From: Nematopogon swammerdamellus
Taxonomy: Eukaryota > Arthropoda > Insecta > Lepidoptera > Adelidae
Length of the DNA: 64,000 bases
Assembly (NCBI GenBank): GCA_946902875.1
Contig: OX336359.1
Span: 186,001-250,000, forward strand
Direction of reading: 5' to 3'
Part shown: piece after piece, positions 1-10,738 of the stretch
Position numbering within the stretch: the first letter of the stretch is position 1
Layout: each line of letters opens with the position of its first letter
Program-made: the position numbers and the translations under genes
Notes under the pieces: generated by a model
The model's database searches: none
Told to the model about the DNA's origin: nothing
What the model saw: the letters and a program-made list of their open reading frames with translations, nothing else

Positions 1-1847
1 AGGACTGGCGCCAATTCCAGAGCACAATTTTTCAAGACAACCGCCGGGACGCCGTCAGGCCCGCTACTCTTCGAAATATCCAACTCACGTAGCGTTTTAT
101 AGACGACTCTGGGATGGAACCTAATATTATCCATCATAGGCCCGCAATGGGGCAATGAAGGGGGGTTGGCGCCCAGGTCGTCCATGTTTGAGTTGGATGC
201 GAAAAGGCGTGCAAAGATATTCGCCTTTTCCTTCGCGAGTATAGCGAGCGAGCCATCCGGACGTTCCAGCGGAGGTGTAGCAGGACGGCAGAAATTCCGA
301 CCGATGGATTTGGCGAGAGACCAGAAGGCGCGGCTACCCGAAGGGCTACGCGCAAGTTTCGCGCCAATTCCACGGTCGTGCCTGAACTTGGCCAAGTTTT
401 GCGTTCGTTTGCAGGACCTAGCAGCGACGTTGAGCTCTCGCCTGTTCTCGACAGACCTATTCTGCAGCCATTTCCTGTAAGCCTGGTTCTTTGCGTCAAT
501 AGCCAGCCTGCATTGACGATCAAACCAAGGCTTATGGCGGCCGCCGATGGGAACGGCGGAGGTAGGGATGAAGAAATTCATACCCTGTGCGATCACATCG
601 ACGACCGATTGGGCACACAGGGATGGGTCTGGAGAAGAGAAGCAAACGTCGTGCCAAGGGTATGCTCCCAAGAAGGAACGGAAGTCATCCCATTGTGCTG
701 ACCGGTAGTGCCAAACTGTTCGCGTACTACATTCACGTGCTTCCGCGAGGTGTACAGTTGGCACAGTTGAGCGTACAAGGCAATGGTCGGAGTTACCGAG
801 GGGAGCTTCAACCCTCACCTTGTAACCATTTGGCTCGCTAGTCAGCACAAGGTCCAGCAAACTAGGTCGATGAGCAGGGTTATCAGGTATCCGAGTGGTT
901 CCGGACACCAACTGCGTCAACCCGTGTGCAATGGCCAAGTTGTAAGTCTCCCTGCCGGCATGGTCAGTGATGGGGGAGCCCAACCAGTCTTGGTGTTTAG
1001 CATTGAAATCACCCAGCATCACTAACTCCGCCGTAGGGAACTCGCAAAGCAGTTTGTCTGCCGTACTGCTGAGATGCTCGCAAAATGCCTCTGTTCTTGA
1101 CGCACTGAGGTTAGGGGATCTGTACGCACCCGCGTAAACTCTCACCACATGGGGAAGATTCACGCGGATCCATAGCACAGGGAAAGCAGGATCCTCAAAT
1201 CGGGTGAGCCGGGTATAGGAGACACCAGATCCAACGTACAAGCAGACACCACCCTTCGCCATGAAACGTTCCTGAAGATTGTAACCAGGAACGTCCAGGT
1301 AGGATGTGTCCGCAGGACGCCCGATCTGGGTCTCCGTAAGAAAGAGGAGGTGAGGCCTCGCCGTCTGCAGATGGCAGGCGACGGAGGAGAAATTCGTATG
1401 TAGACCTCTTATATTTGCGAGGTCTACTTTAAATTTTGAGGGAGAACGGGCCGCTGAAGGTTTACAGACTTTTATATTTTTGGTTCGGCTCATTGATTTG
1501 GATGGGTTTGATTCATGGAGCGTATCAGAATGTGTCCAGGGCGCGGTGATGCCTTGTGCAACTCGAATAGACTCAACTAACTGACAGTCGCAGAGAGCGA
1601 GAGGACCCCCGGGCCCCCCCTCCCAGGAAAACATGTGGTCTCCCATGGTCACCAGCCCCACAATGCTCTCTGACAGCGATTTTCGCGTGTTGATAGGGCA
1701 GCCAACACACGGGTTGGTGAGGACCGTATGCCGGGCCCCTGTACTACCACGCAGGCAGGCAGCGGTCACCTGTTTCCACCGGCTCTCCCTGACCCCTGCG
1801 GCTGTCAGTCGGTTAATAGGAGTCTGGAGTGCAAGCGACACTAGCAT
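1..1847 (-). CDS. Non-LTR retrotransposon ORF2, 5' part (endonuclease + start of RT), runs off the window
   Basis: One open frame of about 615 codons runs from an ATG at 1847 to the window edge without a stop. An AP-endonuclease (EEP) domain begins near residue 140 (VDLANIRGLHTNFSS). Its landmarks are LTETQI near residue 170 (catalytic Glu), GDFNAKHQDW near 279 and SDHC near 353 (catalytic Asp-His). A linker follows, then the first RT block (SSGPDGVPAVVLKNC). The product would nick the target and reverse-transcribe its own RNA. The roughly 130 residues before the endonuclease, including TNPCVGCPIN and GDHMFSWEGG, were not recognised. Later in-frame ATGs at 1634 and 1493 are alternative starts. 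Clade is uncertain: the style fits jockey/CR1-like lepidopteran LINEs. It is probably the same family as the RT and 3'-end pieces at 22373-23040 and 54000-54310, but the shared part is not in view. Confidence 0.9.
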   Translation of the reverse strand, partial: MLVSLALQTPINRLTAAGVRESRWKQVTAACLRGSTGARHTVLTNPCVGCPINTRKSLSESIVGLVTMGDHMFSWEGGPGGPLALCDCQLVESIRVAQGITAPWTHSDTLHESNPSKSMSRTKNIKVCKPSAARSPSKFKVDLANIRGLHTNFSSVACHLQTARPHLLFLTETQIGRPADTSYLDVPGYNLQERFMAKGGVCLYVGSGVSYTRLTRFEDPAFPVLWIRVNLPHVVRVYAGAYRSPNLSASRTEAFCEHLSSTADKLLCEFPTAELVMLGDFNAKHQDWLGSPITDHAGRETYNLAIAHGLTQLVSGTTRIPDNPAHRPSLLDLVLTSEPNGYKVRVEAPLGNSDHCLVRSTVPTVHLAEARECSTRTVWHYRSAQWDDFRSFLGAYPWHDVCFSSPDPSLCAQSVVDVIAQGMNFFIPTSAVPIGGRHKPWFDRQCRLAIDAKNQAYRKWLQNRSVENRRELNVAARSCKRTQNLAKFRHDRGIGAKLARSPSGSRAFWSLAKSIGRNFCRPATPPLERPDGSLAILAKEKANIFARLFASNSNMDDLGANPPSLPHCGPMMDNIRFHPRVVYKTLRELDISKSSGPDGVPAVVLKNCALELAPV

Positions 1848-2340
1848 CCACAACCCAGTACACCCCCGATACACTCAAGTCCACCGACCGGCTAGTCGCA
1901 GGCTGACCTCCAAGTGCAGCAGAGCCACATCAGGAGTTTTTCGCCTGCGACCTGTGGTACCAACCCGGACGACATGGTGGAGGACCTGTCTACCACATAG
2001 TGAAGCTGAAAAATAGATCCTGTTTAGGCGCAGGATGGTCGCCTGGCGTCCGACATTCCTTAGCTGCTGCGACTCTAGGACGGTGGTAATGCCAAGGCAT
2101 CGTCGCAACATTGCCCAGGGAGCACGACGAGGACGTAAATGTCGGACTTGCTGAGCTCTACTTTAGTGTGACCCACCACTGGCACAGTAGACTGCTAGGT
2201 TGGTAATTTGTGTGGACTCCATACAGCTCCAGAGAACACTACCAAGACTTAGCCCAGCGACCCCCCAGAACACTACCAAGACTTAGCCCAGCGCCCCCCC
2301 AGAACACTACCAAGACTTAGCCCAGCGACCCCCCTTGATC
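1848..2340 (-). other. Probable 5' untranslated region of the LINE at 1-1847
   Basis: The sequence upstream of the ORF2 start has an in-frame stop just before the first ATG and no recognisable ORF1. A short frame at 1875-2111 has no similarity I know. The tandem repeat at 2233-2334 probably belongs to this region. Confidence 0.4.
2233..2334. repeat. 34-bp tandem repeat, 3 copies
   Basis: Three head-to-tail units start at 2233, 2267 and 2301. They begin AGAACACTACC and end in a run of C. They differ only by an A/C change and the C-run. They lie about 390 bp upstream of the minus-strand LINE ORF, where some LINEs carry promoter monomers. That role is inference. Confidence 0.9.
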
Positions 2341-2985
2341 TTTAGCGACTGATCTTTCGACTGGCATGACTGAAATTAGTCGACTAGTTAAATACATAAT
2401 TCTTATATTTAGTCCTCAGATGAATGTCAGCTACGGGAATGGAACCATAATTTGACAAAATGTTTTCCTGTGCACGGAAAAATCGTATCGTAAGTAGATA
2501 CCTAATCAAAATGCTCTCACATCCGAAATAGTATCAAAATCAATCAATATCAACATGTTCTGATCTCCGTCGGTCGGCCGGAATATATTCCCGATACGTG
2601 CGTCAATAAATCAAGTGTACTAATAGTGCGGGGCAGAGTCCTTCCGCTCCCGGAGACACGTCGACACGATTACACCTAGACAGACCGGCTCGTCCGCCCA
2701 CCGCCGCTACCGCCCTCCGCAGCCTCCGCCCGCCCTCCCGCGCAGATACACGTGTACGTACCACCACCACGAGCGACAGGATACGAGTGACTCGTTAGAG
2801 TTGTCGCGCGCGACGCGACACAGACTGAGTAAAGCAGTAGAAGAAAAATCCCCATCAACTGTTTACAGATTGTACCACAAATCTTTTTATTGTTTATGTA
2901 AGTAAATTAACCGGTGAATGAACATCAACAATAATTTAATCGAAGCTTTCAATATGAACCAAACTACAATTAGATATTATCATAT
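2341..2985. other. No gene recognised (Beat intron side)
   Basis: A+T-rich non-coding sequence with a purine/pyrimidine-skewed GC patch around 2690-2750. No coding or structural signal was found. Confidence 0.5.
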
Positions 2986-2989
2986 ATCC

Positions 2990-3160
2990 CCTCCCCCCAG
3001 TACAGTCTCGGGTCCTTCGAGAGGGATGTGAATAGGCACCTGTCAGGCCGGCAGCAAGGCATTCGCAATTACCCCCCGCCTACGACCGAATGTCCATGGG
3101 CGTCGTTAGACACCTAATGGGTGGCTAGGCGCCACTTGACGCGTTTTCAATAAAAAAACG
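2990..3160 (+). mobile_element. LINE 3'-end fragment (jockey/CR1-like family)
   Basis: Matches the terminal part of the LINE copies at 22860-23035, 40262-40445 and 54165-54305, and in reverse at 20317-20432. The shared core includes CAGTCTCGGGTCCTTC, GGCACCTGTCAGGCCGGC and GACCGAATGTCCATGGGCG. In the fuller copies this is the end of the RT ORF and the 3' UTR. Here it is a dead 5'-truncated scrap ending in an A-rich tail. Confidence 0.75.
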
Positions 3161-3742
3161 AATACTGTATTTTGAATTTAACGTCAACTTTTCGCTTTAT
3201 TTACCCCTTAGGTAATGTATAATTATTTTCAAAACAAACTTATAATCTAATGACAGGTGGGCCTGTAACATGACGGAGATAAGATCTACCTTCTGCAGCT
3301 GCAGGTGCATACTAATCGATACCGTGATCTGTGTCTTAGTATCTGATGAGCCGGTACAGTCTGGACGGAACGCTCTCCCAGACCGCCGTTCTAGTTCTTC
3401 AAGAAAAGCGTTAAAACCCATTAGTCATGTCAAGCGGACGCGGCATTTCCAACAACATAATTGTTATCTAGATATTATTTAGTCACCTGTCAATACATTT
3501 CTCTGTAGCAGTAGCGTTGCAGTGTGAATGTTTCTGGTCACGTGTGTTCATTGTTATTCTAGCTGTTAGTGGTTGGCGCGCGCGAGGCCGACTACATCAA
3601 TATATTCTACTGCGCTGCTGCATTATATCAACATACTTTGCATTCTTTATTTCACGTATTCGGAATTTTTCATTTCGTATTCCTACTTACAGATATCAAT
3701 TTGGATTTGATAGTTTCTTTCAATACAGCACTGACCAAGTCG
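3161..3742. other. No gene recognised
   Basis: A+T-rich. Short frames at 3197-3421 and 3517-3811 show no domain, and no copies elsewhere in the window were noticed. Confidence 0.5.
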
Positions 3743-3935
3743 TTTAGCAATGTATTCGGACAAGATAACTATCGAGCAGCAAGTGAGGCACCCGACCCGC
3801 CTGCTGCGTGACTCAGTGGAATGACGGGGCGACAAGGATGAGAGGTGTTGTGCTGTAATTTGTCCGAGCTCTTGCAGTACAGCACCGATTACTACGATTG
3901 TCGGGATACAGCGCGTGATGGTTTATATTTTGTAT
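3743..3935. repeat. Interspersed repeat with conserved hairpin, copy 1
   Basis: The right part (3848-3930) carries a stem of GTTGTGCTG against CAGTACAGCAC around a TAATTTGTCCGAGCTCTTG loop. It is followed by the family tail (TTGTCGGGATACAGCG, then TGTATGTATG). The left part (3743-3810, TATTCGGACAAGATAAC to CTGCTGCGTGACTCAG) matches 30711-30770 but lies in the opposite relative orientation. This copy is therefore rearranged. Confidence 0.65.
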
Positions 3936-4080
3936 GTATGTATTAATGGTAGTTTATTTCACTTTCTTATCTACATTTTATACTATTTTTCCATAAAAAA
4001 AATTAAAAAAAACACTAGACTTGTTTTTACTCAGGATTCGCTATCGTAAAATGTCTTCAACCGAGTTCGCTAAGGGCTAC

Positions 4081-4560
4081 CGCAGACGACCGACTGTCCA
4101 CCGACTTGATTATTTAATTGAGTTGGATCGGGTTGGAACAGTCACTGAGGTGCGCACACTTATTATTCATTCTCTTATTCAATTATTCTTTCTCTCACTC
4201 TGCAGATAGCGGCGCAGTCAGGAACAAAGGAAAAGAAAACGAGTTGGCCAACTAAAACCGACGGCCACTGTAGGCGAAGAAGTCGGCGGTCGGTCCCACC
4301 TACAGAGAGGGTGCGCACACGGAGCCGATCCGATTTTTAAGCTGGGACCACACCCCCCAAATTTTATAAAAAACTGTACAACTACTAGCTGCTACTGGCC
4401 GACTCAACTCAATTCGCCGCCGAGTTTTTCTTTGTACCTGAGCGCGCACTACCTGCAGAGTGAGAGAGAGAATAATCGTGGATAATTGTCCGTGTGCACA
4501 CCTCAACGACTATGCCCGACTCAATTAATAATCAAGTAGTTGGACAGTCGGTCGTCTGCG
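4081..4560. mobile_element. 480-bp imperfect foldback palindrome
   Basis: The left arm begins CGCAGACGACCGACTGTCC at 4081. The right arm ends with its reverse complement, GGTCGTCTGCG, at 4560. The arms match with small gaps through TTGATTATTTAATTGAGT, GTGCGCACAC, CTCTCACTCTGCAG and CAGGAACAAAGGAAAA, to about 170-180 bp each, leaving a 120-150 bp centre. This looks like a foldback-type or MITE-like non-autonomous element. No target-site duplication was seen. Confidence 0.7.
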
Positions 4561-5009
4561 CGCTCCTTAAGTCAGGACGACTGCTACCGCCGGCGCCGCC
4601 GCCGCCCGCCGTGAGAATTTCAAGATCAGAAGCGTCAAACAGACAGGTAGAATCTGATTATCCATGGGTAGAAACATAATGGTATTTATTAGAATTGTGT
4701 TTAGTTGTATGTAGAATTCTATTATACGTGTCTACATGAGTATTTATTATCATAATATCATTATTCCCACGCTTGATATACATTGTTTGAAATTACTTAC
4801 CGATACCAAAATTAGTGACACATCTAGATTAGATGGTAACAAGGCAGGCGTTGAACGCTCTTCACTCGTCGACTCACTGGTCGAACGAAACAAGAGCGGT
4901 TGCATGACACACACAGGAGTGTTGCCGAGTGGCGAGTGATTGGACGGGATGACGGCGAACGATCTCCGCTGCTGATTGATGAAGGCGCCGCTAAGCCTAC
5001 CCACACCCT

Positions 5010-5015
<6 letters not shown>
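4561..5015. other. No gene recognised
   Basis: Mixed-composition sequence with a short CCG-rich patch (4588-4610). No coding feature. Confidence 0.5.

Positions 5016-5066
<51 letters not shown>
5016..5066. repeat. (CA)n microsatellite
   Basis: About 25 uninterrupted CA dinucleotides. The frames across it (poly Cys-Val or Thr-His) are artefacts. Confidence 0.98.
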
Positions 5067-5069
<3 letters not shown>

Positions 5070-5346
5070 TGCAGCCTCACCCACACTCCGTCTACACTTA
5101 CGCTGATGCCGAACATCACTAAGGCAATACTTTGGAAAACAACGCGGCGTCCATTGAAATGTTAGAAATGGAAGCGAGACGGACATTGGTCGATCATTTT
5201 GGAAGAATTAATGATACTAGGAGACTAACGAAAGATATTTCTGTAGGGAATGTGAGAGGAAGGATGGAGTCAGGAAGGGGATTGAACCCTAGACCTCCAA
5301 TTGCTGTTTGCGTTCCTAAATTCGATTTCATTCAATACAGTGCAGC

Positions 5347-5428
5347 GTTTCGCGAGGAGAGGTGAATTTGGCTCTGTCGACTGCACCATTGGTCTCTCGT
5401 CATGTCATCCATGGTGGTTTACATAAAA
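5347..5428 (+). mobile_element. LINE 3'-end fragment (second family)
   Basis: TTTCGCGAGGAGAGGTGA, GCACCATTGGTCTCTCG and GGTTTACATAAAA match the 3' ends at 15250-15400 and 15640-15876. The fragment is truncated and non-coding. Confidence 0.7.
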
Positions 5429-5667
5429 CATATTATAATTATTTTGTTCCCACAAAACAACACCAACGTAGAAATAGAGATGCCAGAATTTGAACTAAAA
5501 ATTATATAATGTAAAAGTTGAAACCCATATAAATAAGAAGCAAAAATGATCATGCAACAAAAGTAAAAATACAAATGAATATCAATATAAAATATCTGCA
5601 AATATAAAAACAATAATTCAAGCAGCGCACTGTACGCGCAAAAAGGTATTTATATAATATAACAGAC

Positions 5668-5803
5668 CGACGACGACCATCTCGGCGGCCTTGATGTCTG
5701 TGTGGAAGAGCGGCGCGTCAGCGGACACTTCGCACTGGTACTCCCCCGTCAGCGACTTGTCCACCTGCGTCAGCACCGCGCGGTGCTCGTCCGACGCCGC
5801 CAC
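5668..5803 (-). CDS. beat-like: Beat family Ig protein, third coding exon seen
   Basis: Encodes 45 residues, VAASDEHRAVLTQVDKSL to AAEMVVV, completing the first Ig domain. The pattern Thr-Gly-Glu-Tyr-Gln-Cys-Glu-Val-Ser is the F-strand of an Ig V-set, and Cys121 should pair with Cys54 of the previous exon. SADAPLFHTDIKAAEM is a strong Beat signature. The acceptor is GGCGCAG before GTGGCG (phase 0, matching the previous donor). The likely donor is G before GTCTGT (phase 1), after which Beat proteins continue with an LP motif and a second Ig-like domain. That exon is not visible and must lie beyond position 1. The acceptor has a purine-rich approach instead of a good pyrimidine tract. Beat proteins are secreted or membrane-linked neuronal Ig proteins that act in axon guidance and defasciculation. 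The paralogue is not assigned. Confidence 0.88.
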
Positions 5804-6389
5804 CTGCGCCCCGGCATCAGCTCATCAGTCACCAATCAGCTGCTCAGTTACACTATCAATCAATCAATATTAAGCAACACAAATTGAGATGGACTCAAAA
5901 AGGCATGTTGCCACTAAAGTTGCAAGTTGTTTTACAAAATTTTGTATTTTAAATTGTATTTTATTAGTTTTTAATACGATTGTAAATAAGCGTGTCAAGC
6001 TACTGTCAAATAAGTAAAACAAATCAAATGTTGGATAAAAACTTTAAAAACTAAACATACAAAAATTTGTGTTTCAGCAAATTTTCACTGCAACTCAGTG
6101 CATGTTCAGGCCTCACGCACTATATGTACTTGCGCGCCCTAACTACCTACCGCACGAAACATACCTACACGCTCGCCCACGCTAACGCGCGCAGCTGCAA
6201 AGAAATAATGCACTTTACACTCGATCGTTTAGGTACATTTTCGCGACGTGAAACATTAGGCTATTAAAGCCGAAGGTATGGAACTTTTTCTATGGAGTGA
6301 TTTATCTGTTACGAAGTGACTCTTAAGTAATCTGTGGCATGGTGTTAATTTTATTAGATTCAGGAACTTTTTAAAATAATTTTCTTGTA

Positions 6390-6731
6390 TTTTTTTTTTT
6401 TTTTGTTTTTTTTTTTTTATGGAAACTGACACGTTTGGCTACATCACCTACAAAATCCGTGATGTCAGCCCATAACACCGGGTGAATTGGTGCCACGTCA
6501 GTGCTTCCCTTCGGTCGTGCCGGCTACACTGAACTGGACGGAAAACACAAACTATTTACATAGCCGTTTCGACCGACCTTTCATTCAGTGCGGTGGTACC
6601 AACCCGGGCGGGTTAAACCCTACCACCTAGTAATATAAGAAGGGAGTCATATCCCTTAGTCGCCTTTTACGACATACACGGGGAGAGATGCAGTGGGGCT
6701 ATTCTTTTAAAGTACCGGCTCCACACGGTAC
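6390..6731 (-). mobile_element. SINE, short form without tRNA/5S-like head
   Basis: Read on the minus strand it starts GTACCGTGTGGAGCCGGTAC, ends GTGTCAGTTTCCAT and closes with a long A tail (T-run at 6390-6418). Compared with the long form at 25688-26158, the segment carrying the promoter boxes is missing. Sequence passes directly from CTAAGGGATATGACT to CCCTTCTTATA. The copy at 24436-24760 has the same junction. Confidence 0.88.
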
Positions 6732-7898
6732 AATTGTATTACCTACCATAGTATCTCATCTATGGTATTAGGTTATCTACTCGGGGTACCGATCAAAACA
6801 TCGAGGATATACTTGTAGGTATCTACGCGCGTCGCAGGCCGAAGCCGAGACGAGCGGACAGCGAGGTTGCATCGGACTACGCACGCGGTGAGATACCGCA
6901 CAGTGTGCGCCAGCCACGGGCAGCGACCTAGCTCTAACTTGCCAGTAAGAACGTTAAGCGAACTTCTGACGTACAGTAGAAAAATATTTGAGCATTCACT
7001 CGTGTTTACGTGCCTAATGTACCGCAAATATTGAATTCGGAAATGAACAGGAAAAAATAAATAAATACACGGTTTGAAGGCAGAGTAAATATAATTTTCA
7101 TCTACGTAGTACAACGCGACAGAGCCGACCCGACGAGGACGTGCTGTATAGAACATTTCATTTCAATTGAGGTGGAAAACGAGTTCGTTTGAACGAACTA
7201 GAGTTGGGGAAAGATGTTCGCGATACTCTTACTTACTTTACTTACACACAGAGCACTTCTGTTGTAATCATGCCACTGCTTATTGGATAAAAAGAAAGCA
7301 TTATTTCGCTAGAGTGCGACAGAGAGTGAGATTAAACGTTGAAATGTCATCTTGTTGACAGTTTGTTATGTGTGACTCGGCAAGGTCTTCAGTTTTCGAA
7401 TAGTTTTGCGGTTATTTTGTATTGCATCATCCCAAAGATTCTGAAAAGCCAACCCTAAAGACCTTCCATCCACACCATTCTAAGCTTTGTCGCAGTCGCA
7501 CTATACTAGTTTTGTCAGGTCACATGCCGCTTCTAGTAGAGTCCTGTGTGTATGAGTTGCGAAGGACTACAGTGAACTTAGGCCTGACGAAAGCATTAGG
7601 ACATAATTATGAAGTGAGAGCCTCTGAAGTAATTTCATCGGAATCGCGGGAAAAATTGCGAGGATTTAAATTATCTTTCAGAACAGGAACACAACCCGCG
7701 CCGGCAATTAGAGAGGTTGGTCCACAGACCAGATAAATAGCCTAGATGTGGAATCAAGCCGCGTAACACCCTAATCTCAGTTCGTCTCAGTTTCTGCCAG
7801 GTCCACTGCTGGACCTGGTAGGCAAGTGACTACACGCGGTCCTCCGCTCTTCTCATCCAATTTTAGGGCGTCGTCGTCTGCCTACCTAACCGGAGGAT

Positions 7899-8208
7899 TT
7901 TTTATGGAAACTGACACGGTTGGCTGCATCATCATCTACAACATCCGTGATGTCAGCCCATAACTTGAACATGAACTTGGTGACATGTCAGTGCTTCCCT
8001 TCATTCCATGTCGGCTACACTGAATTAGACGGAAAACACGAACTATTTACATCGCCGTTTCGACCGACGTTTCGCTTAGTGCGGTGTTACCAACCCGGCC
8101 GGGATAAACCCTACCAGCTAGTAAGGTAAGAAGGGAAATGACCTGTAATTTAACGTGAATCCGACCCACGCCACGGTCAGTCTCCAACGGTCGAGCGGTC
8201 ACCCATCT
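7899..8208 (-). mobile_element. SINE, 5'-truncated long form
   Basis: The minus-strand 3' part of the SINE, with T-run at 7899-7904 and ATGGAAACTGACACGG. It breaks off at 8208 inside the 5S-like region (TCGAGCGGTCACCCATC). Several small indels mark it as old. Confidence 0.85.
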
Positions 8209-8600
8209 GACAAACACGTTTGCTTGTACATGGCCTCCACTCAGCACCCACCTGCCCAATGTTTATCGAGTCTGCGAAAGATGTATCCAGCCGCTAATTC
8301 AGCTTGCTGTCTTTTTTAGAAATGTCGACTAACTAGCTTGGTTCTTTGTCGTATTTTATAATTACGGATTTTATTGACCAAAGAAATGCCGAGCATTGCT
8401 CTTTCCACAGATTGTCCCAACGTCAAGGTTCACATCTCAGCTTCAAACGTCTGGCAGAAAACGCTGATTGAATATTTCGTTCTTGACTATTAGGCTGCAG
8501 GAGGAGGAGATGACTCCCAGCTTCTGCACAACTTCGATGGTCGCCCCTCCCGCGGTTACTGGCCCCTGGACTGCGTGTTCGTTGAACATAACTTTCATAC

Positions 8601-8662
8601 ACATAATGTCACGTCTGTTTCCCAGTGGGATAGGCAGAGACATCGGATTCCCACGTGCCATG
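8601..8662 (+). repeat. Short interspersed lepidopteran repeat fragment
   Basis: TGTTTCCCAGTGGGATAGGC followed by AGAGACATCGGATTCCCACG. The same motif recurs at 53610-53690 (plus) and 52595-52668 (minus). It is probably part of a larger non-autonomous element. No coding role. Confidence 0.6.
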
Positions 8663-8784
8663 GTCCTGACCTGACACTTCTGCCACCTGGTACATGATTT
8701 TCGTCTTGTCTTAATTCATCTCGAGGCCGACTAGAACAGAGGAGACATTGAGGGTGTTCAGCATGCAAACTGGCCCTAAGGCAA

Positions 8785-8843
8785 AGGATGTCGACATCTA
8801 TGAGCTCTCACATTTTCTGTAGATGTAGACATGCGATCGCTGA
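8785..8843 (+). repeat. Interspersed repeat fragment shared with 58187-58244
   Basis: Shares GGATGTCGAC, CTCTCA and TAGATGTAGACATG-GATCGCT with the later copy in the same order. The class is unknown. Confidence 0.5.
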
Positions 8844-9810
8844 GTGGCAGCGAAGCACTGCGTGCGTATTGCTGTATTGTGTTCTTCATGGCACATCTAG
8901 TCATTACTTGTCTGACCTGTGGGTCGGCGGAGGGTGGGGTCCACCCCGCGGCGGCGCGGCGGCCGCTTGACTTAGTAAATAGCGCGAAACGAAATTCAAA
9001 TTATTAAGCTCTGCTAATGCGCTTACAGGAATGCCATTTTACTTCGTTACGTCCGGCGACGGGGGAGGGGGGTGCGGGGGCGATGGAGGCGACTGCTTTA
9101 ATGACAACGGGGAATTTCAGTTTCACCAAAAGAGGATTTCGGAAACTTTCTTCGTTATATTCAATTATGCTTTTATTTTAACTAAATAGAAAGCGAATTG
9201 TTTTTCCGTTAGTATTGACAACTCTTATACTTTGAATAGAACAAGAGAAAGGATAATGGCCATCCCAGGCTCTTTGTGTATACACTCAGTCAGGGAATTT
9301 CGTCTGTTCTCGACAAATGAGCCACGCAACTTCGTAAACGTATTTTTCGAAAAGTCTGTACAGTCCCAGTCTGCTTACACCAATATTTTATGTTGCATTA
9401 ACTTGTAATCGAAATAAAAAATAAGTATAGACATGTTATTTAAAACTCAGCAGTCCTGTTATCAACGTGAAACAGAGTTACAAGATCAGGCTCCGGCGAA
9501 TCGTTTTCGCTCCAAGACGAGACGCTGTTCTGAGGTTACCCGCGCCGCCGTGTCGGGCGAAACGTGTTGAATCGAAGACACCATACAAACCGCAAGTGAA
9601 TGTACTACCGATCTATGCGCCGCTGTCGCGATTGTATGCTCGTTTATAAATAAATAAATAGTTCCAGTTGTACTGGACAAATTCGCATGGGGTTTTCCCT
9701 CACGTATTCTGGCACGCCTAAGGATGGTTGTAGGATATTTTTCAACGAAACGTAGCCGAGGGAACAGGTATTCAACATAAAGAGCTAATAGTAAGGAAAA
9801 GCAAACTCAC

Positions 9811-10019
9811 ATCGACCTTGATGCCGTTAACCGGGAAGACCTTAGTGGCCGGGGACTCCTTGGGCACGTATCTGTAGAACTCGACCATGCCGCGGTACCA
9901 GCGAATAGAGTATAGCTGCGCGCCCTCCAGGTCGTAGGAGCACGAGAGCACGGCCGTGCTGCCGTCCAGCACGGCGCGCGGCACGTGGATGCGCAGCGAC
10001 CTCAGCCCGCTCGCCGCTT
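9811..10019 (-). CDS. beat-like: Beat family Ig protein, second coding exon (Ig V-set core)
   Basis: Encodes residues 28-97 of the joined protein, from AASGLRSLRIHVPRAV to VFPVNGIKVD. It holds the first Ig cysteine (LSCSYDL, Cys54), the core tryptophan (SIRWYRG, Trp68) and the Beat hallmark EFYRYVPKE. The acceptor is ATTGTTGCAG before AAGCGG (phase 1) and the donor is GTCGAT before GTGAGT (phase 0). Exon length and phases fit the signal-peptide exon at 28167-28248 and the exon at 5668-5803. The open frame continues upstream to 10092, but those residues are not Beat-like and lie before the acceptor. No frameshift or missing core residue, so this looks functional. Confidence 0.92.
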
Positions 10020-10100
10020 CTGCAACAATATTCACGGCACGGCTCAGTGTGAGTGTAGCGGCATCTGAAGGGCAAAAGTAAGTATTTAACATGACTCCGG

Positions 10101-10209
10101 CCTTTTGGCAAGAATAGGCTCCGTACCAGCTTCTTTTGCGAAAGCAGGCTCGGTTTCAACTTTGTTGCGAGAGCAGGCGCTGTTCGATCTTCGTTGCGAG
10201 GATAGGCAT
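10101..10209. repeat. Degenerate tandem repeat, about 30 bp x 4
   Basis: Successive units share the pattern TTGCGA-AGCAGGCTC and drift (TTGGCAAGAATAGGCTC, TTGCGAAAGCAGGCTC, TTGCGAGAGCAGGCGC, TTGCGAGGATAGGC). Lies about 80 bp upstream of the Beat exon. Confidence 0.6.
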
Positions 10210-10738
10210 TTTTAATGTATGTAATTCCCTTCTTACTTCGATGTAAGGCCATACTTCGTTCCAGCTTTTTTGCAAATATGTGATAAAAAGAATCAATTCC
10301 CTTTTATGTGCACTTACCTATTAGAAAGGATATCCAGCTAAACCAATAAATCGCGACATCATCTCACTGAACGCTGCGATATCTCGTACACGCGAGAGCA
10401 ATTTCTAACACCTTGCTGAAGTTATTATAACACACGGGTTCCCCTTCATTATTACTGTAATAACCATAGAGTTATAATATACGGGCGTATAGACAGAAGG
10501 AAACTGTCAAAATGTTCTAGAATAAGTCTGTTCATACACATATGCTTGGGGAGTGAGCAGCGCGCGGCGACTGGTATTCGCGAACGAACTAACAGAGTAC
10601 AACAGCGCCGAATGCTCGCCTCCGAAGTTTACTCAATCACCAATGCTATCACTCAGTGTATATTTATTTATTTATTTATTTATCTCTTTATTTCAGCCAA
10701 CTAGGGCCATATTGAAAATACATATTAAATGTCTTAAC

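Larger units (their letters stand above)
5804..9810 (-). other. Beat intron 2 (about 4.0 kb)
   Basis: Bounded by the donor GAT/GTGAGTTTG at 9810 and the acceptor GCGCAG at 5804. It contains two minus-oriented SINE copies and a short lepidopteran repeat, listed separately. The remaining stretches 5804-6389, 6732-7898 and 8663-9810 show no recognisable coding sequence. The frame at 7422-7736 has no known domain. Confidence 0.8.

Noticed and set aside
4750..5066. Cys-Val and Thr-His rich frames
   Set aside because: They are translations of the (CA)n microsatellite.
10020..10092. Extra residues upstream of the Beat Ig exon
   Set aside because: The frame is open but lies before a good acceptor and breaks Beat similarity.
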